A stretch of DNA of 64,000 nt from Psychrobacillus sp044762855 (GCF_044762855.1 NZ_JBIWFB010000006.1:62001-126000), one strand, 5' to 3'; counted from the stretch's first letter, positions 42,267-51,585 are shown. Translations and numbers: made by a program. Notes: generated from the letters alone by a model not told the origin.

Positions 42267-43022
42267 ATGGAACTATCAGATTTGTTTTGGAAAGCTGACG
42301 TAGAACAGTTAAAAGCGGGATATGTGGAAGAAAAAGACGCTTTTATTTGTTTAGTGTGCGGTGAAAAGGTAGAGAAGGGTATTATTTATCCTTATCAAGA
42401 AGTTTTAATGGAATCAGAACGATTTATGAAACTACATATCGAACAGGGGCATGGTTCCATATTTCATTATTTAATCGGCTTGAATAAGAAGCTAACAGGC
42501 TTAACGGATCACCAAAATAGCTTACTTCGATTATTTTATGAAGGGAAAAGTGATACAGAAATTCAAGCCGAATTAAATATAGGAAGCAGTTCTACTATAA
42601 GAAACCATCGCTTTGTACTAAAAGAAAAAGAGCGGCAAGCGAAAATTTTCTTAACGATGATGGAGTTATTGAAGGAAAAAGACGACCATGCACCGGTATT
42701 TTTGCCCGTTCATAAAAATGCAACAATGGTAGATGACAGATACAATATGACGGAAGAAGAGCAACAAGAAGTGGAAAAGAAATTTTTTCTAGAAGGTACA
42801 CATGGTCCTCTAGTGAAATTCCCGAAAAAAGAAAAACAGAAACTAGCAACACTGCGCGTCATCATTAAGCGGTTCGAACAAGAAAAAGTGTACAGCGAAA
42901 AAGAAATAAACGAAGTACTCAAAAATGTATATGCAGACTTCGTTACTTTAAGACGTTATTTAGTCGAATATGGATTTTTAGATCGTAAAGACGACGGTAG
43001 TGAATATTGGGTAAAAGTTTAA
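42267..43022 (+). CDS. DUF2087 helix-turn-helix regulator
   Basis: 251 residues. A middle LuxR-like helix-turn-helix (LLRLFYEGKSDTEIQAELNIGSSSTIRNHRF, about 90-120) and a C-terminal DUF2087 domain (about 180-250, FPKKEKQKLATLRVIIKRFE to YGFLDRKDDGSEYW). An N-terminal CxxC (CLVCGEKVEKG) may hold zinc with a distant His. Probably a transcription regulator; no target can be named. Divergent from pepF. Confidence 0.8.
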   Translation: MELSDLFWKADVEQLKAGYVEEKDAFICLVCGEKVEKGIIYPYQEVLMESERFMKLHIEQGHGSIFHYLIGLNKKLTGLTDHQNSLLRLFYEGKSDTEIQAELNIGSSSTIRNHRFVLKEKERQAKIFLTMMELLKEKDDHAPVFLPVHKNATMVDDRYNMTEEEQQEVEKKFFLEGTHGPLVKFPKKEKQKLATLRVIIKRFEQEKVYSEKEINEVLKNVYADFVTLRRYLVEYGFLDRKDDGSEYWVKV

Positions 43023-43057
43023 ATTTATTCGGGAGGGGTTAAACCCTCCTGAATAAA
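43023..43057 (+). terminator. Hairpin after the DUF2087 gene
   Basis: TTTATTCGGGAGGGG pairs with CCCTCCTGAATAAA (G-U included); no long T run. Confidence 0.55.
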
Positions 43058-43075
43058 GTTAAAGCCTCCGGCGGA

Positions 43076-43130
43076 TGTCACAGATTTAAAAAGGAGTTAA
43101 TTGAGCAAGCTCAATTCTAAATCTGGACGC
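43076..43130. other. Long structured intergenic element
   Basis: GTCACAGATTTA faces TAAATCTGGAC (one bulged A); inside it TTGAGC/GCTCAA forms a second stem. Preceded by GCCTCCGGCGG. Could be an mRNA leader structure for the GIY-YIG gene at 43171 or a dispersed repeat. Confidence 0.5.
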
Positions 43131-43170
43131 AAATTCTCCAAGGCGAATTTGATTAGAAAGGATGATTTAA

Positions 43171-43524
43171 ATGGAACGTAAAAAAGAACTGAAACAAGCG
43201 TACAAAGAAGTAAAAATTGAAAGTGGTATTTATACGATTACAAATAAACAAAACGGAAAAAAGTTTGTCGCATCAACCCGTAACTTCAAAACACTAAATG
43301 GTACAAAATTCACGTTAGAAAATGGAATGCATACAAACAAAGAGCTACAAAAAGAATGGAATGAATACGGAAAAGACGCTTTTGAAATCGAGCAAGTAGA
43401 AGTATTAAAGATTCCAGAAAACCAATTTATAAACGAAAAGAAAGAATTAGAAAAGCTGTTAGATCAGTGGATGGATAAATTGCAGCCATATGGGGAGAAA
43501 GGGTACCATACGAAAAAAGATTAA
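43171..43524 (+). CDS. GIY-YIG-like nuclease-family protein, degenerate site
   Basis: 117 residues. ESGIYTITNKQNGKKFVAST matches the opening of the GIY-YIG domain, but the second strand reads FVAST instead of YIG; NELQKEWNEYGKDAFEIEQVE completes the fold. The catalytic Arg and Glu are not clearly seen, so activity is doubtful. A well-spread small protein in Bacilli. AGAAAGGATG before the ATG. Its last codons recur at 62707. Confidence 0.75.
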   Translation: MERKKELKQAYKEVKIESGIYTITNKQNGKKFVASTRNFKTLNGTKFTLENGMHTNKELQKEWNEYGKDAFEIEQVEVLKIPENQFINEKKELEKLLDQWMDKLQPYGEKGYHTKKD

Positions 43525-43526
43525 TA

Positions 43527-43576
43527 AAAATACGCAACTAACATGGGCGTTCTATGTTGGTTGCGTATTTTTATTC
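43527..43576 (+). terminator. Intrinsic terminator
   Basis: AAAAATACGCAAC and its complement with a long loop that has its own AACAT/ATGTT pair; T5. Confidence 0.8.
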
Positions 43577-43704
43577 TCCAGCAAAATTTGGAAGTATTAT
43601 TACAGAACTCTCAATATTTTAGTAATTCAAAAGAGTCGGAAAAAATAATTGACTTTGGTATAACAATATTATAATATTTCATTATCAACTTAGACATTAC
43701 ATCG

Positions 43705-43764
43705 GTACATGTACTTTAAAAGAAAGCGATTACACCAATAGGATAATGTTCCGAAATATGGAAC
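43705..43764 (+). promoter_or_regulatory. Two dyads upstream of the catabolic operon
   Basis: GTACATGTAC (43705-43714) is a perfect 10-bp palindrome of the GTn6AC kind bound by GntR proteins. GTTCC-N7-GGAAC spans 43748-43764. A TTGACT with TAATAT 17 bp on lies upstream (about 43649-43677). The GntR gene of this operon is at 51582. Confidence 0.45.
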
Positions 43765-43790
43765 TATAAAAATGATAGGAGGTTTTAATT

Positions 43791-44852
43791 ATGCTAGATA
43801 CTATACAAGAAAATAATTCAGGGGTTGTTCATACGGTTCTTGGACCAGTACCTACAGGGGAACTCGGTGTTGTACTTATTCACGAGACACTTCTCTCTGT
43901 AATGCCTGGGGCAGAGTTTGCACCTGAGATTAACATGGATAAGAGTGAAATTTTTGAGATATTAAAACGTCAACTAATGGATTACCGCCGACTTGGTGGG
44001 AAAACGATTGTTGATCGTAGTGGTATGTTCCATGGTCGCGATGTCGAGCTTTACAGAACGCTTTCCAAAACAACGGGTGTGCATATCATTGCATCTACTG
44101 GATTAGGACCTGAGCCAATGTTAGGTGGTTATTTTATGACACCTCAAAAAAATCCACCTACCCCTTGGTCTGCTGAACAGTTTTCTGGTCTTTTTACAAA
44201 AGAAGTAACGGAAGGGATTGTTATACCACGTGTTGAACGTTCGAGTTCAGCGGGATTAGTAACATCAATCGCATCTAATACAGGGAGAACACAAGTAGAA
44301 ACTAGTCTATTCCTAGGCTCAGCATTGACGGCGCTTTCAACTGGCATACCAGTATCTGTACAATATGGTGCTGATGCTATAAACGATTTAGAGGTTTTAT
44401 TGAGTGCGGGTATTGCTCCTAATCGTGTCATTATCGGAGGTCTGGACAGTTTAGATGCGGTAGAGAGTAGATCAGTTTTCGAAATTGCTGAACGAGGAGC
44501 ATATGTTGCGATTGACCATGTTGGTTGGTCATCTAACGAAGGCTATGTAAATGATATAGAACGTGCAGCTTTAGTCGCTGAATTATTTGCAGCAGGGCAT
44601 GGCGAACGAATATTAATCTCTAGCAATACAGTTGGTGTGGCTAAAGGTCATGAAGCCAAAGAGCTTGGTGTTGACCACTTATTAACATCATTCGTACCGC
44701 AACTTCGTAAAGCGGGAGTAACAGAAGAACAAATTCGTGCTTTACTTCAAGTAAATCCACAAAAAGTACTAGCACTGGATCCTTCAGCTGGGCAAAAGAT
44801 TTCTGGATGGAAATATGAGTGGGATAAATTGTATCAACCTGTCACTAATTAA
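43791..44852 (+). CDS. Phosphotriesterase-family protein lacking metal ligands
   Basis: 353 residues, same fold and clear similarity along the chain to the next gene. Where active family members have HxH, Lys, His, His and Asp metal ligands, this one reads HET (second His lost), LVTS for IKVG, VQYG for THLC, GGLD for GHAD and SSNT for SADAN. Only the first His remains. A catalytically dead partner, regulator or binding protein is likely. Ribosome site aggagg; first gene of the operon, 42 bp before its paralogue. Confidence 0.8.
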   Translation: MLDTIQENNSGVVHTVLGPVPTGELGVVLIHETLLSVMPGAEFAPEINMDKSEIFEILKRQLMDYRRLGGKTIVDRSGMFHGRDVELYRTLSKTTGVHIIASTGLGPEPMLGGYFMTPQKNPPTPWSAEQFSGLFTKEVTEGIVIPRVERSSSAGLVTSIASNTGRTQVETSLFLGSALTALSTGIPVSVQYGADAINDLEVLLSAGIAPNRVIIGGLDSLDAVESRSVFEIAERGAYVAIDHVGWSSNEGYVNDIERAALVAELFAAGHGERILISSNTVGVAKGHEAKELGVDHLLTSFVPQLRKAGVTEEQIRALLQVNPQKVLALDPSAGQKISGWKYEWDKLYQPVTN

Positions 44853-44894
44853 GAGGAACAGACAAAAGTGATTATAAAATAAGGAGTGATAAAT

Positions 44895-45890
44895 ATGGGG
44901 AAAATTAATACTGTTTTAGGTCCAATCCCAACAGAAGATTTGGGAATCGTAGCAATGCACGAGCATATTGGATTTGGTCTACCGGGATGTGATTTAGATA
45001 CACAGTGGTGGAAAAAACCTGAAGAAGCATTCGAGGTAACACTGCAAAAGTTACGTAGATTCCGTGAGCACGGAGGAAAAACATTTGTTGACTGTACCGG
45101 GATTGGGAATGGTCGTGATATCGAGTATTTCCAAGTACTTTCACGCAGAACAGGGGTACATATTGTTGCCGTTACAGGGTTTGTGGCAGCTGACTCAGCC
45201 CTACCATATTTCCGTAACAAATCAGTCGAGTATCTTACCGATTTACTTGTTCATGAAATAACGGTAGGTATTGATGGTACAGATGCAAAAGCGGGTGCTA
45301 TAAAAGTAGGAGTTAGCCGTGGCGGTAAACTAAATGAATTAGATAAACGTATTTATCGCGCAGCTGCACGAGCAGCATTAAAAACTGGTGCCCCGATTAT
45401 TACACATCTATGTGTAGATGCTGAGACTGCAATTGATATTTTCAAAGAAGAAGGTCTATCACTTGATCGTATTCTTTTTGGGCATGCAGATGACGGTGGA
45501 TATCTGGATGAAGCCCGTGATTCCAAAATTGCAGAGTTAGGTGGTTATGTAGGTTTTGACACAATTGGCTATGACAGTGAAGTAGAGGGAGCACCTTACT
45601 GGGCACGACCACGTCAAGACCGCGTGGAGCATTTCCTTCGTTTTCTTGATAAAGGATTTTTGGATCGTGCAGTTATCTCTGCAGATGCCAACTGCTGTGC
45701 CTTAGGATGGCCTGGATTGAAGGGGCATTCGGTCAATTATTTATTCGAGGAATTCATTCCAGATCTTCGTAAAGCTGGTGTTGGTGAAGAAGTATTTGAG
45801 CAGCTCCTAATTCATACTCCTGCTAAAATTTTAACAATGCAAGAGCCTCGTTTAGTCGGCATACGTGAAGCAGTAGCAATATCCGAATAA
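44895..45890 (+). CDS. Phosphotriesterase-family metal hydrolase/lactonase
   Basis: 331 residues from ATG 44895, 8 nt after aaggag. MHEHIGF (HxH), IKVG (carboxylated Lys), ITHLC and FGHADD (two His) and SADAN (Asp) give the complete binuclear metal site of amidohydrolase-like phosphotriesterase-related proteins. Members act as lactonases or esterases. Paired with an inactive paralogue. In the cluster it may open a lactone or hydrolyse an ester. Confidence 0.88.
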   Translation: MGKINTVLGPIPTEDLGIVAMHEHIGFGLPGCDLDTQWWKKPEEAFEVTLQKLRRFREHGGKTFVDCTGIGNGRDIEYFQVLSRRTGVHIVAVTGFVAADSALPYFRNKSVEYLTDLLVHEITVGIDGTDAKAGAIKVGVSRGGKLNELDKRIYRAAARAALKTGAPIITHLCVDAETAIDIFKEEGLSLDRILFGHADDGGYLDEARDSKIAELGGYVGFDTIGYDSEVEGAPYWARPRQDRVEHFLRFLDKGFLDRAVISADANCCALGWPGLKGHSVNYLFEEFIPDLRKAGVGEEVFEQLLIHTPAKILTMQEPRLVGIREAVAISE

Positions 45891-45944
45891 AGTGAAGTAG
45901 ACTTCTAAATCTAGAAGTCTACGAGAAAAAGGAGATTATGGCAG

Positions 45945-47108
45945 ATGAGTATTAAAGGGATGGCTTATATTGTTGGTGCATACGAACACCCAACGCGAAA
46001 AGCTGAGGACAAATCCGTTGCAGCTTTACATGCGGAATGTGCCAAAGGTGCTCTGGAAGATGCAGGGCTAACATTTGCGGATGTTGACGGTTACTTTTGT
46101 GCGGGAGATGCTCCAGGTGGTGCCTTATCGATGGTAGATTACCTGGGACTCAATGTTCGCCATATCGACTCTTCGGAAATGGGAGGCTCATCCTATATTG
46201 CACACGTTTCACATGCAGCTCAGGCCATTGCAGCAGGTAAATGTAATGTAGCCTTAATCACAATGGCGGGTCGTCCACGTTCGGCAGGTAGAAGTGGTGT
46301 GAAGCAAAAGATTGTTGGTGCGAATGTTCCTGATGCACCATTTGAACTTCCTTTTGGTCCAACTGCCGTGAATGAGTACGCAATGGCCACGATGCGTCAT
46401 ATGCATGAATTTGGCACGACGAGCGAACAGTTAGCGTGGGTCAAAGTTGCCGCTTCTCATCATGCCCAATACAATCCAAATGCAATGCTACGCGATTTAG
46501 TGTCTGTTGAAGATGTATTGGCTTCTCCACTAATTGCGGACCCACTGCACCGATTAGATTGTTGTGTTGTAAGTGACGGTGGTGGTGCATTAGTTGTGGT
46601 GAAACCTGAAATAGCAAAAAGTCTAAAACGCCCACTAGTCCGAGTAATGGGTAGTGGTGAAGCGTCAAAAGGACTATTAGGTGGCAAAGTAGATCTTACA
46701 TATACAGGAGCAATTTGGTCAGGACCTAGAGCTTTCGAAGAGGCGGGGATAACCCCTCAAGATATTAAATATGCTTCCATTTATGATAGTTTCACGATTA
46801 CCGTGTTGATGCAGCTGGAGGATTTAGGTTTTTGTAAAAAAGGCCAAGGTGGTAAGTTCGTTGCTGAAGGGAACCTAATTTCAGGTGTTGGTAAGCTTCC
46901 AGTTAATACAGACGGTGGTGGTTTGAATAATAATCACCCAGCAAGCCGAGGAGGCATCGTTAAAGTAATCGAAGCTGTTCGCCAATTACGTGGAGAAGCT
47001 CAACCAGAAGTACAGGTGAAAAACTGTGACATTGCATTGGCTCATGGTACTGGCGGTGGGCTAGCAAGCCGTCATGGTAGTGCGACACTTATCTTGGAGA
47101 GGGTGTAG
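45945..47108 (+). CDS. SCP2-type thiolase-family protein
   Basis: 387 residues of the thiolase/non-specific lipid-transfer subfamily (KSVAALHAECAKGALEDAG, CNVALITMAGRP, GSGEASKG, HGTGGGLASRHGSATLIL). The usual nucleophile position is in MGGSSYIAHV, with Ser rather than Cys. Members such as Ltp2 or BbsB pair with a DUF35 protein to cleave CoA esters by retro-aldol or thiolytic chemistry; the DUF35 partner is the next gene. GGAG before the ATG. Confidence 0.85.
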   Translation: MSIKGMAYIVGAYEHPTRKAEDKSVAALHAECAKGALEDAGLTFADVDGYFCAGDAPGGALSMVDYLGLNVRHIDSSEMGGSSYIAHVSHAAQAIAAGKCNVALITMAGRPRSAGRSGVKQKIVGANVPDAPFELPFGPTAVNEYAMATMRHMHEFGTTSEQLAWVKVAASHHAQYNPNAMLRDLVSVEDVLASPLIADPLHRLDCCVVSDGGGALVVVKPEIAKSLKRPLVRVMGSGEASKGLLGGKVDLTYTGAIWSGPRAFEEAGITPQDIKYASIYDSFTITVLMQLEDLGFCKKGQGGKFVAEGNLISGVGKLPVNTDGGGLNNNHPASRGGIVKVIEAVRQLRGEAQPEVQVKNCDIALAHGTGGGLASRHGSATLILERV

Positions 47109-47111
47109 ATC

Positions 47112-47528
47112 ATGGTAACTACGTATCAATCAAGAACAATGGCAATCCCTGAAATCCATCCAGAACATAAAGAATATTGGGATGCTGCTGCACAAGGAAA
47201 ACTACTGATCAAGCATTGTGATTCCTGTGGTGAGTATCATTATTATCCACGTGTCTTATGTCCAAACTGCATGAGCGATAATACGACATGGATAGAAGCA
47301 AAGGGCACGGGAAGTATCTACACATATAGTGTGATGAGACGAGGCGTGCCATATGCGATTGCCTTCGTGGAGCTTGATGAAGGGCCGAAAATGATGACGA
47401 ATATCGTCGATTGTGACCTCGATAAGGTTCACATTGATCAAAAAGTAACAGTGGTATTCAAGCCAAGTGGGGATTCAGACACTGAGGGACCTTTTGTTGC
47501 CTGTTTCAAACCAGTTGAGCTTGTATAG
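47112..47528 (+). CDS. DUF35 OB-fold/zinc-ribbon partner of the thiolase
   Basis: 138 residues. Zinc ribbon CDSCGEYHYYPRVLCPNC (about 36-53), then an OB fold (GSIYTYSVMRRGVPYAIAFVEL). Typical DUF35 protein, always encoded beside SCP-type thiolases and required for their activity. 3 bp after the thiolase stop. Confidence 0.92.
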   Translation: MVTTYQSRTMAIPEIHPEHKEYWDAAAQGKLLIKHCDSCGEYHYYPRVLCPNCMSDNTTWIEAKGTGSIYTYSVMRRGVPYAIAFVELDEGPKMMTNIVDCDLDKVHIDQKVTVVFKPSGDSDTEGPFVACFKPVELV

Positions 47529-47555
47529 AAGTATTTATAAAAGGAGCGGACTCAA

Positions 47556-49250
47556 ATGATTATTACGAAAGACGAACGCATTAAAATGCGAGACGGTGTG
47601 TATATCGCTACAGATATTTACCGTCCTGAAGGTAACGAAAAAGTTCCAGCATTACTTGCTATTAGTCCTTATGGTAAAGAACTACAAGCACAGGCACTCA
47701 CCTTACCGCCACAAGCACGTCCCAGTCATCTTTGGAACGGTGCAATTGAAGCAGGAGATATTCATGAAGTAGTGTCACGAGGTTATGCGCATATTATTGC
47801 TGACGTACGAGGCACAGGTGGTTCGGAAGGACAAATGTGTGGAAACTATAACTCCGGTGGTCATGGAGATGGTAAAGACATTTATGACCTTGTTGAATGG
47901 TTAGCCGAGCAAGATTGGTGCGATGGCAATATCGGAATGATTGGTATTTCATACTTTGCATCCGTTCAAATTTTAGGTGCAGCAGAGCAACCACCACATT
48001 TAAAGGCAATTTTTGCAAACGGTGGTCATTTCGATCTGTATGAACTTTGTTATCACGGAGGAATTATGTGGTTAATGCCACGTGCTTCTCGTGAAGGACG
48101 CGGTGGCGATAGCGGAAACGCATTTAATAACGTAGCAAGTAAGAGCTCGAAAGTATTTACACCAGAAGAGCTTAAACAAAAAACGCAAGAGCGTTTAAAC
48201 GATCCAGATATTGCCCATTGGTCAGATTTTGTTCATCTATTACATTATCAAGATCGTCATGAATTGTGGATGGATTACTTATTAAATCCACTGGACGGAC
48301 CATTCTGGCAAAAAGATTCTGCCATAGAAGTAGCGCATAAAGTAACGATTCCAACTTATTTCCAAGCGAAATGGGGTCGCGGTTGGAATGTAGAAGGCAC
48401 GATCGAAGGCTTCCATAAAGTATCAGGCATTAAAAAGCTTGATATCCAAGCACTACCACCGATGTTAGAGCGTCCATTCCATGAAAATCATGATGAAATG
48501 TTCCGCTGGTATGATTACTGGTTAAAAGGTATTGATACAGGCATTATGGATGAACCAGCAGTTCAGTTCTCGGTAGAAGGTTCTTACAAATGGCGAGGCG
48601 AGGACCAATGGCCATTACCATATGAAGAAAAGAAAGAGTTTTACTTACGACCACGTCACAAAATTAGTGCTAAACCAGAGCCATTAACATCTGAATATGC
48701 ACATCCAGATGGTTTCTACCAAGCGCCATTAACAGTTACAACTAAATCAGAGGCGATTAAATGGACTAGTGATAAATTCCTAGAGCCTGTAGAAATGACA
48801 GGTACTGGGGCATTATATATCCACGCGGAAATCGATACGGATGACACGAACTTTATCGCTAAGCTTTATGATCTAGATCCAAGTGGTAAACGTACTTTAA
48901 TGACTTCAGGTTATTTAAAAGCATCGCATCGTGAACTAAATGAAGAAAAATCTACATACGGGGAACCGTGGCATCCACATAACCGTGCAATCCCAGTACC
49001 ACCTGGTGAAATTATCGAATATGCAATTCGACTATACCCATTCTCCTTCCTTATCAAACAAGGACATCGTATTGAATTGGAACTTGCGTGTAACGAACCA
49101 CTTGATGGAGAAGATGCAAAATTATTACCACCAGATAGCTACCACTTACCTAGTGGTCGTGCGACAATGCACAAAATTTATCGAGACAAAGATCATCAAT
49201 CTCGTTTAGTTTTACCAGTCATTCCAAAAGAGTTCAACATTCTTAACTAG
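47556..49250 (+). CDS. CocE/NonD-family hydrolase
   Basis: 564 residues. IKMRDGVYIATDIYRPEG opening, ADVRGTGGSEG oxyanion region, nucleophile GISYFA (Ser about 128), and a C-terminal jelly-roll domain. Family includes cocaine esterase and X-Pro peptidases (S15). An esterase or amidase of bulky substrates; no signal peptide, so cytosolic. AAAGGAG upstream. Confidence 0.9.
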   Translation: MIITKDERIKMRDGVYIATDIYRPEGNEKVPALLAISPYGKELQAQALTLPPQARPSHLWNGAIEAGDIHEVVSRGYAHIIADVRGTGGSEGQMCGNYNSGGHGDGKDIYDLVEWLAEQDWCDGNIGMIGISYFASVQILGAAEQPPHLKAIFANGGHFDLYELCYHGGIMWLMPRASREGRGGDSGNAFNNVASKSSKVFTPEELKQKTQERLNDPDIAHWSDFVHLLHYQDRHELWMDYLLNPLDGPFWQKDSAIEVAHKVTIPTYFQAKWGRGWNVEGTIEGFHKVSGIKKLDIQALPPMLERPFHENHDEMFRWYDYWLKGIDTGIMDEPAVQFSVEGSYKWRGEDQWPLPYEEKKEFYLRPRHKISAKPEPLTSEYAHPDGFYQAPLTVTTKSEAIKWTSDKFLEPVEMTGTGALYIHAEIDTDDTNFIAKLYDLDPSGKRTLMTSGYLKASHRELNEEKSTYGEPWHPHNRAIPVPPGEIIEYAIRLYPFSFLIKQGHRIELELACNEPLDGEDAKLLPPDSYHLPSGRATMHKIYRDKDHQSRLVLPVIPKEFNILN

Positions 49251-49263
49251 AGGAGTGAAACGA

Positions 49264-50220
49264 TTGGAAAATTCAGTACGTATTATTCCCATTGAATGTA
49301 AATTTGGTCCAGTCTCTGCATTCGCTTATTATGTGGATGCGATAGAACCGGCAATCATTGATACAGGTGTTCATATATCTGCAACGCAAGACATTGAGCC
49401 GGTTCTAGCTGAACACAGTATACGAATGGAGGACATTCGTTGGATTCTATTAACGCATGGTCATGTGGATCATCTCGGTGGTGCTTATGCAGTATGGGAA
49501 AAGACAGGACGCCGCGCAAAAGTAGTAATTCCGAAAAAAGAAGCTAGATTATTACGAAATCGTAATGAACAGATTGTCGATTACAAAGCTTTGCAAGGGA
49601 AATATATTACCGATCTAGCGATACAAGAAAAGCATATGGCCATGTTAACAACGGATATTGGTGGCAATATAGAACCTGAACTTGAAGTGAAAGATGGCGA
49701 TCAGATCAGCCTCGGTGGTGATTTATCGTTAACTGTTGTAGAAACACCCGGTCACTCCATTGGGTCGGTAACATTTGTATTAGATGGTCTAAACTTTGCA
49801 TTTGCGGCGGATGCGGTCCAAATGTATGGGGGCTTAAGTGGCTTACCTACGATTGAAAAGCCGAGGCTATACCGTGAAAGTATACATCGTTTATTGGAAG
49901 AAGTTCGTCCAAGTCGTTTGTACTTAGGGCATCCATTCCGTAATATCAAGGGTGAACTGCAAAGTGCACAAATCACTGGTGATGAAGTAACATCTGTTCT
50001 CCGAGCAAGCCTAGATATGGATGCCAAGTTGGTGGACATCGTGCAGAGACATCTTGCAGGAGATACACGGACGAACGAAAGCGACGGATTATATGGACCG
50101 TTTGAATCCATTGCAGCGGAGCTTGGTTATACAGGGGATCCAAGGCATTTACCTTGCACATTCTTTGTTACGATGCATGGTTATCAAGAAGAAATAAATG
50201 AAAGGGGGAAAATAGAATGA
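49264..50220 (+). CDS. MBL-fold metallo-hydrolase
   Basis: 318 residues from TTG 49264, 8 nt after GGAG. LTHGHVDHLGG is the HxHxDH zinc motif; further His in TPGHSIG and LGHPFR. Glyoxalase II/lactonase-like. Its position within the operon suggests hydrolysis of a lactone or thioester intermediate. The next gene overlaps it by 4 bp. Confidence 0.88.
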   Translation: MENSVRIIPIECKFGPVSAFAYYVDAIEPAIIDTGVHISATQDIEPVLAEHSIRMEDIRWILLTHGHVDHLGGAYAVWEKTGRRAKVVIPKKEARLLRNRNEQIVDYKALQGKYITDLAIQEKHMAMLTTDIGGNIEPELEVKDGDQISLGGDLSLTVVETPGHSIGSVTFVLDGLNFAFAADAVQMYGGLSGLPTIEKPRLYRESIHRLLEEVRPSRLYLGHPFRNIKGELQSAQITGDEVTSVLRASLDMDAKLVDIVQRHLAGDTRTNESDGLYGPFESIAAELGYTGDPRHLPCTFFVTMHGYQEEINERGKIE

Positions 50221-50906
50221 TCCAGAAAAAATATGAAAACGTCGCACAATCCATAGCTGATATGGAGGACGGAGCAACGCTTTTAGTTGGGGGATTTGGA
50301 GGCAGTGGACTCCCTTTAAAACTTATCGCAGCCCTTACAGAGAAAGGCACGAAAGATCTGACCGTTGTATCCAATAATATAGGTGCTGTAAGTGATGGTG
50401 TAGCTTCGCTAATTAGTAACAACCAAGTAAAGAAAATCATTTGCTCTTTCCCAGTAGGCCCTCACGCTGACGATTTAGTAGAGCGACTTCAAAAAGGGAC
50501 GATTGAGTTAGAAATTGTCCCTCAAGGTACACTAGCGGAGCGTATCCGGGCAGGTGGAGCAGGAATTCCAGCTTTTTATACACCAACAGGGGTGCAAACG
50601 GAGCTTGGAGAAGGAAAGGAAACACGCAATTTTAATGGCCGTGACTATCTTTTGGAGCATGGGATTGTAGGCGATTATGCTTTTGTTAGAGCACATCGTG
50701 CAGATCGTTGGGGAAATCTTGTTTATAACAAGGCACAGCGTAACTTTAACCCAGTGATGGCGACAGCGGCAAAAATTACAATTGCTGAAGTGGACGAAAT
50801 TGTAGAAATTGGACAAATCGATCCAGAAACGATTGTTACCCAGAGCGTCTACGTACATCGTTTAGTGCAATTGGAAAGCGAAGGGAAGGTATTAGTACAT
50901 GAGTAA
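50217..50906 (+). CDS. CoA-transferase subunit A
   Basis: 229 residues. GGFGGSGLP and SNNIGAVSDGVA belong to the 3-oxoacid CoA-transferase alpha subunits (ScoA/PcaI). With subunit B it moves CoA from succinyl- or acetyl-CoA to an acid, activating it for the thiolase/DUF35 pair. ATGA overlaps on both sides. Confidence 0.92.
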   Translation: MIQKKYENVAQSIADMEDGATLLVGGFGGSGLPLKLIAALTEKGTKDLTVVSNNIGAVSDGVASLISNNQVKKIICSFPVGPHADDLVERLQKGTIELEIVPQGTLAERIRAGGAGIPAFYTPTGVQTELGEGKETRNFNGRDYLLEHGIVGDYAFVRAHRADRWGNLVYNKAQRNFNPVMATAAKITIAEVDEIVEIGQIDPETIVTQSVYVHRLVQLESEGKVLVHE

Positions 50907-51585
50907 AGATCAAGAGCAAATTGGATGGTCAATGCCAGAACTAGCCTCGCGAGTAGCTTTAGATTTAGAAGATGGGTGGTTCGTGAATCTTGGAATCGGT
51001 TTACCGACACTTGTAGCGGACTACATTCCCGAAGGAAAGGAAATCATTTTACACAGCGAAAATGGACTTCTCGGATTAGGACCAAAACCAGAATTAGGTG
51101 AAGAAGACTGGGATCTTGTAAATGCAGGAAAAGAGCCAATTACGCTAAAACCTGGTGGCTCATTCTTCTCGCAATCGGAATCATTTGCCATGATTCGTGG
51201 AGGTCACTTGGATGCAGCAATTCTTGGGGCATTCCAAGTATCACAGTATGGTGACTTAGCAAGTTGGAAGCTTCCAAACGCAACGCTTGGACGTGTTGGC
51301 GGCGCAATGGATCTTACTGCGGGTAGTAAACGTGTTTTCCTGTTCATGCAACATACAAGTAAGCAAGGACCAAAAATTGTAGAAGAATGTACGTATCCAC
51401 TAACGACTCCTCGTTGTGTAGATCGAATTTATACAAATCTTGCAATAATTGATGTAACAGAAAATGGACTTATTGTTTTAGAACTTGCCCCAAATGTTTC
51501 ATTTGAATACGTACAAGAACGCACTGCAGCACCGCTTAAGCTACATGTTGGCTTACAAAAAGAAACGATTGGAGTACAGCAATGA
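50899..51585 (+). CDS. CoA-transferase subunit B
   Basis: 228 residues. SENGLLGLGP contains the catalytic Glu; GGHLDAAILGAFQV and GAMDLTAGSKRVF are the beta-subunit motifs (ScoB/PcaJ). 8-bp overlap with subunit A; 4-bp overlap with the GntR gene. Confidence 0.93.
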   Translation: MSKDQEQIGWSMPELASRVALDLEDGWFVNLGIGLPTLVADYIPEGKEIILHSENGLLGLGPKPELGEEDWDLVNAGKEPITLKPGGSFFSQSESFAMIRGGHLDAAILGAFQVSQYGDLASWKLPNATLGRVGGAMDLTAGSKRVFLFMQHTSKQGPKIVEECTYPLTTPRCVDRIYTNLAIIDVTENGLIVLELAPNVSFEYVQERTAAPLKLHVGLQKETIGVQQ

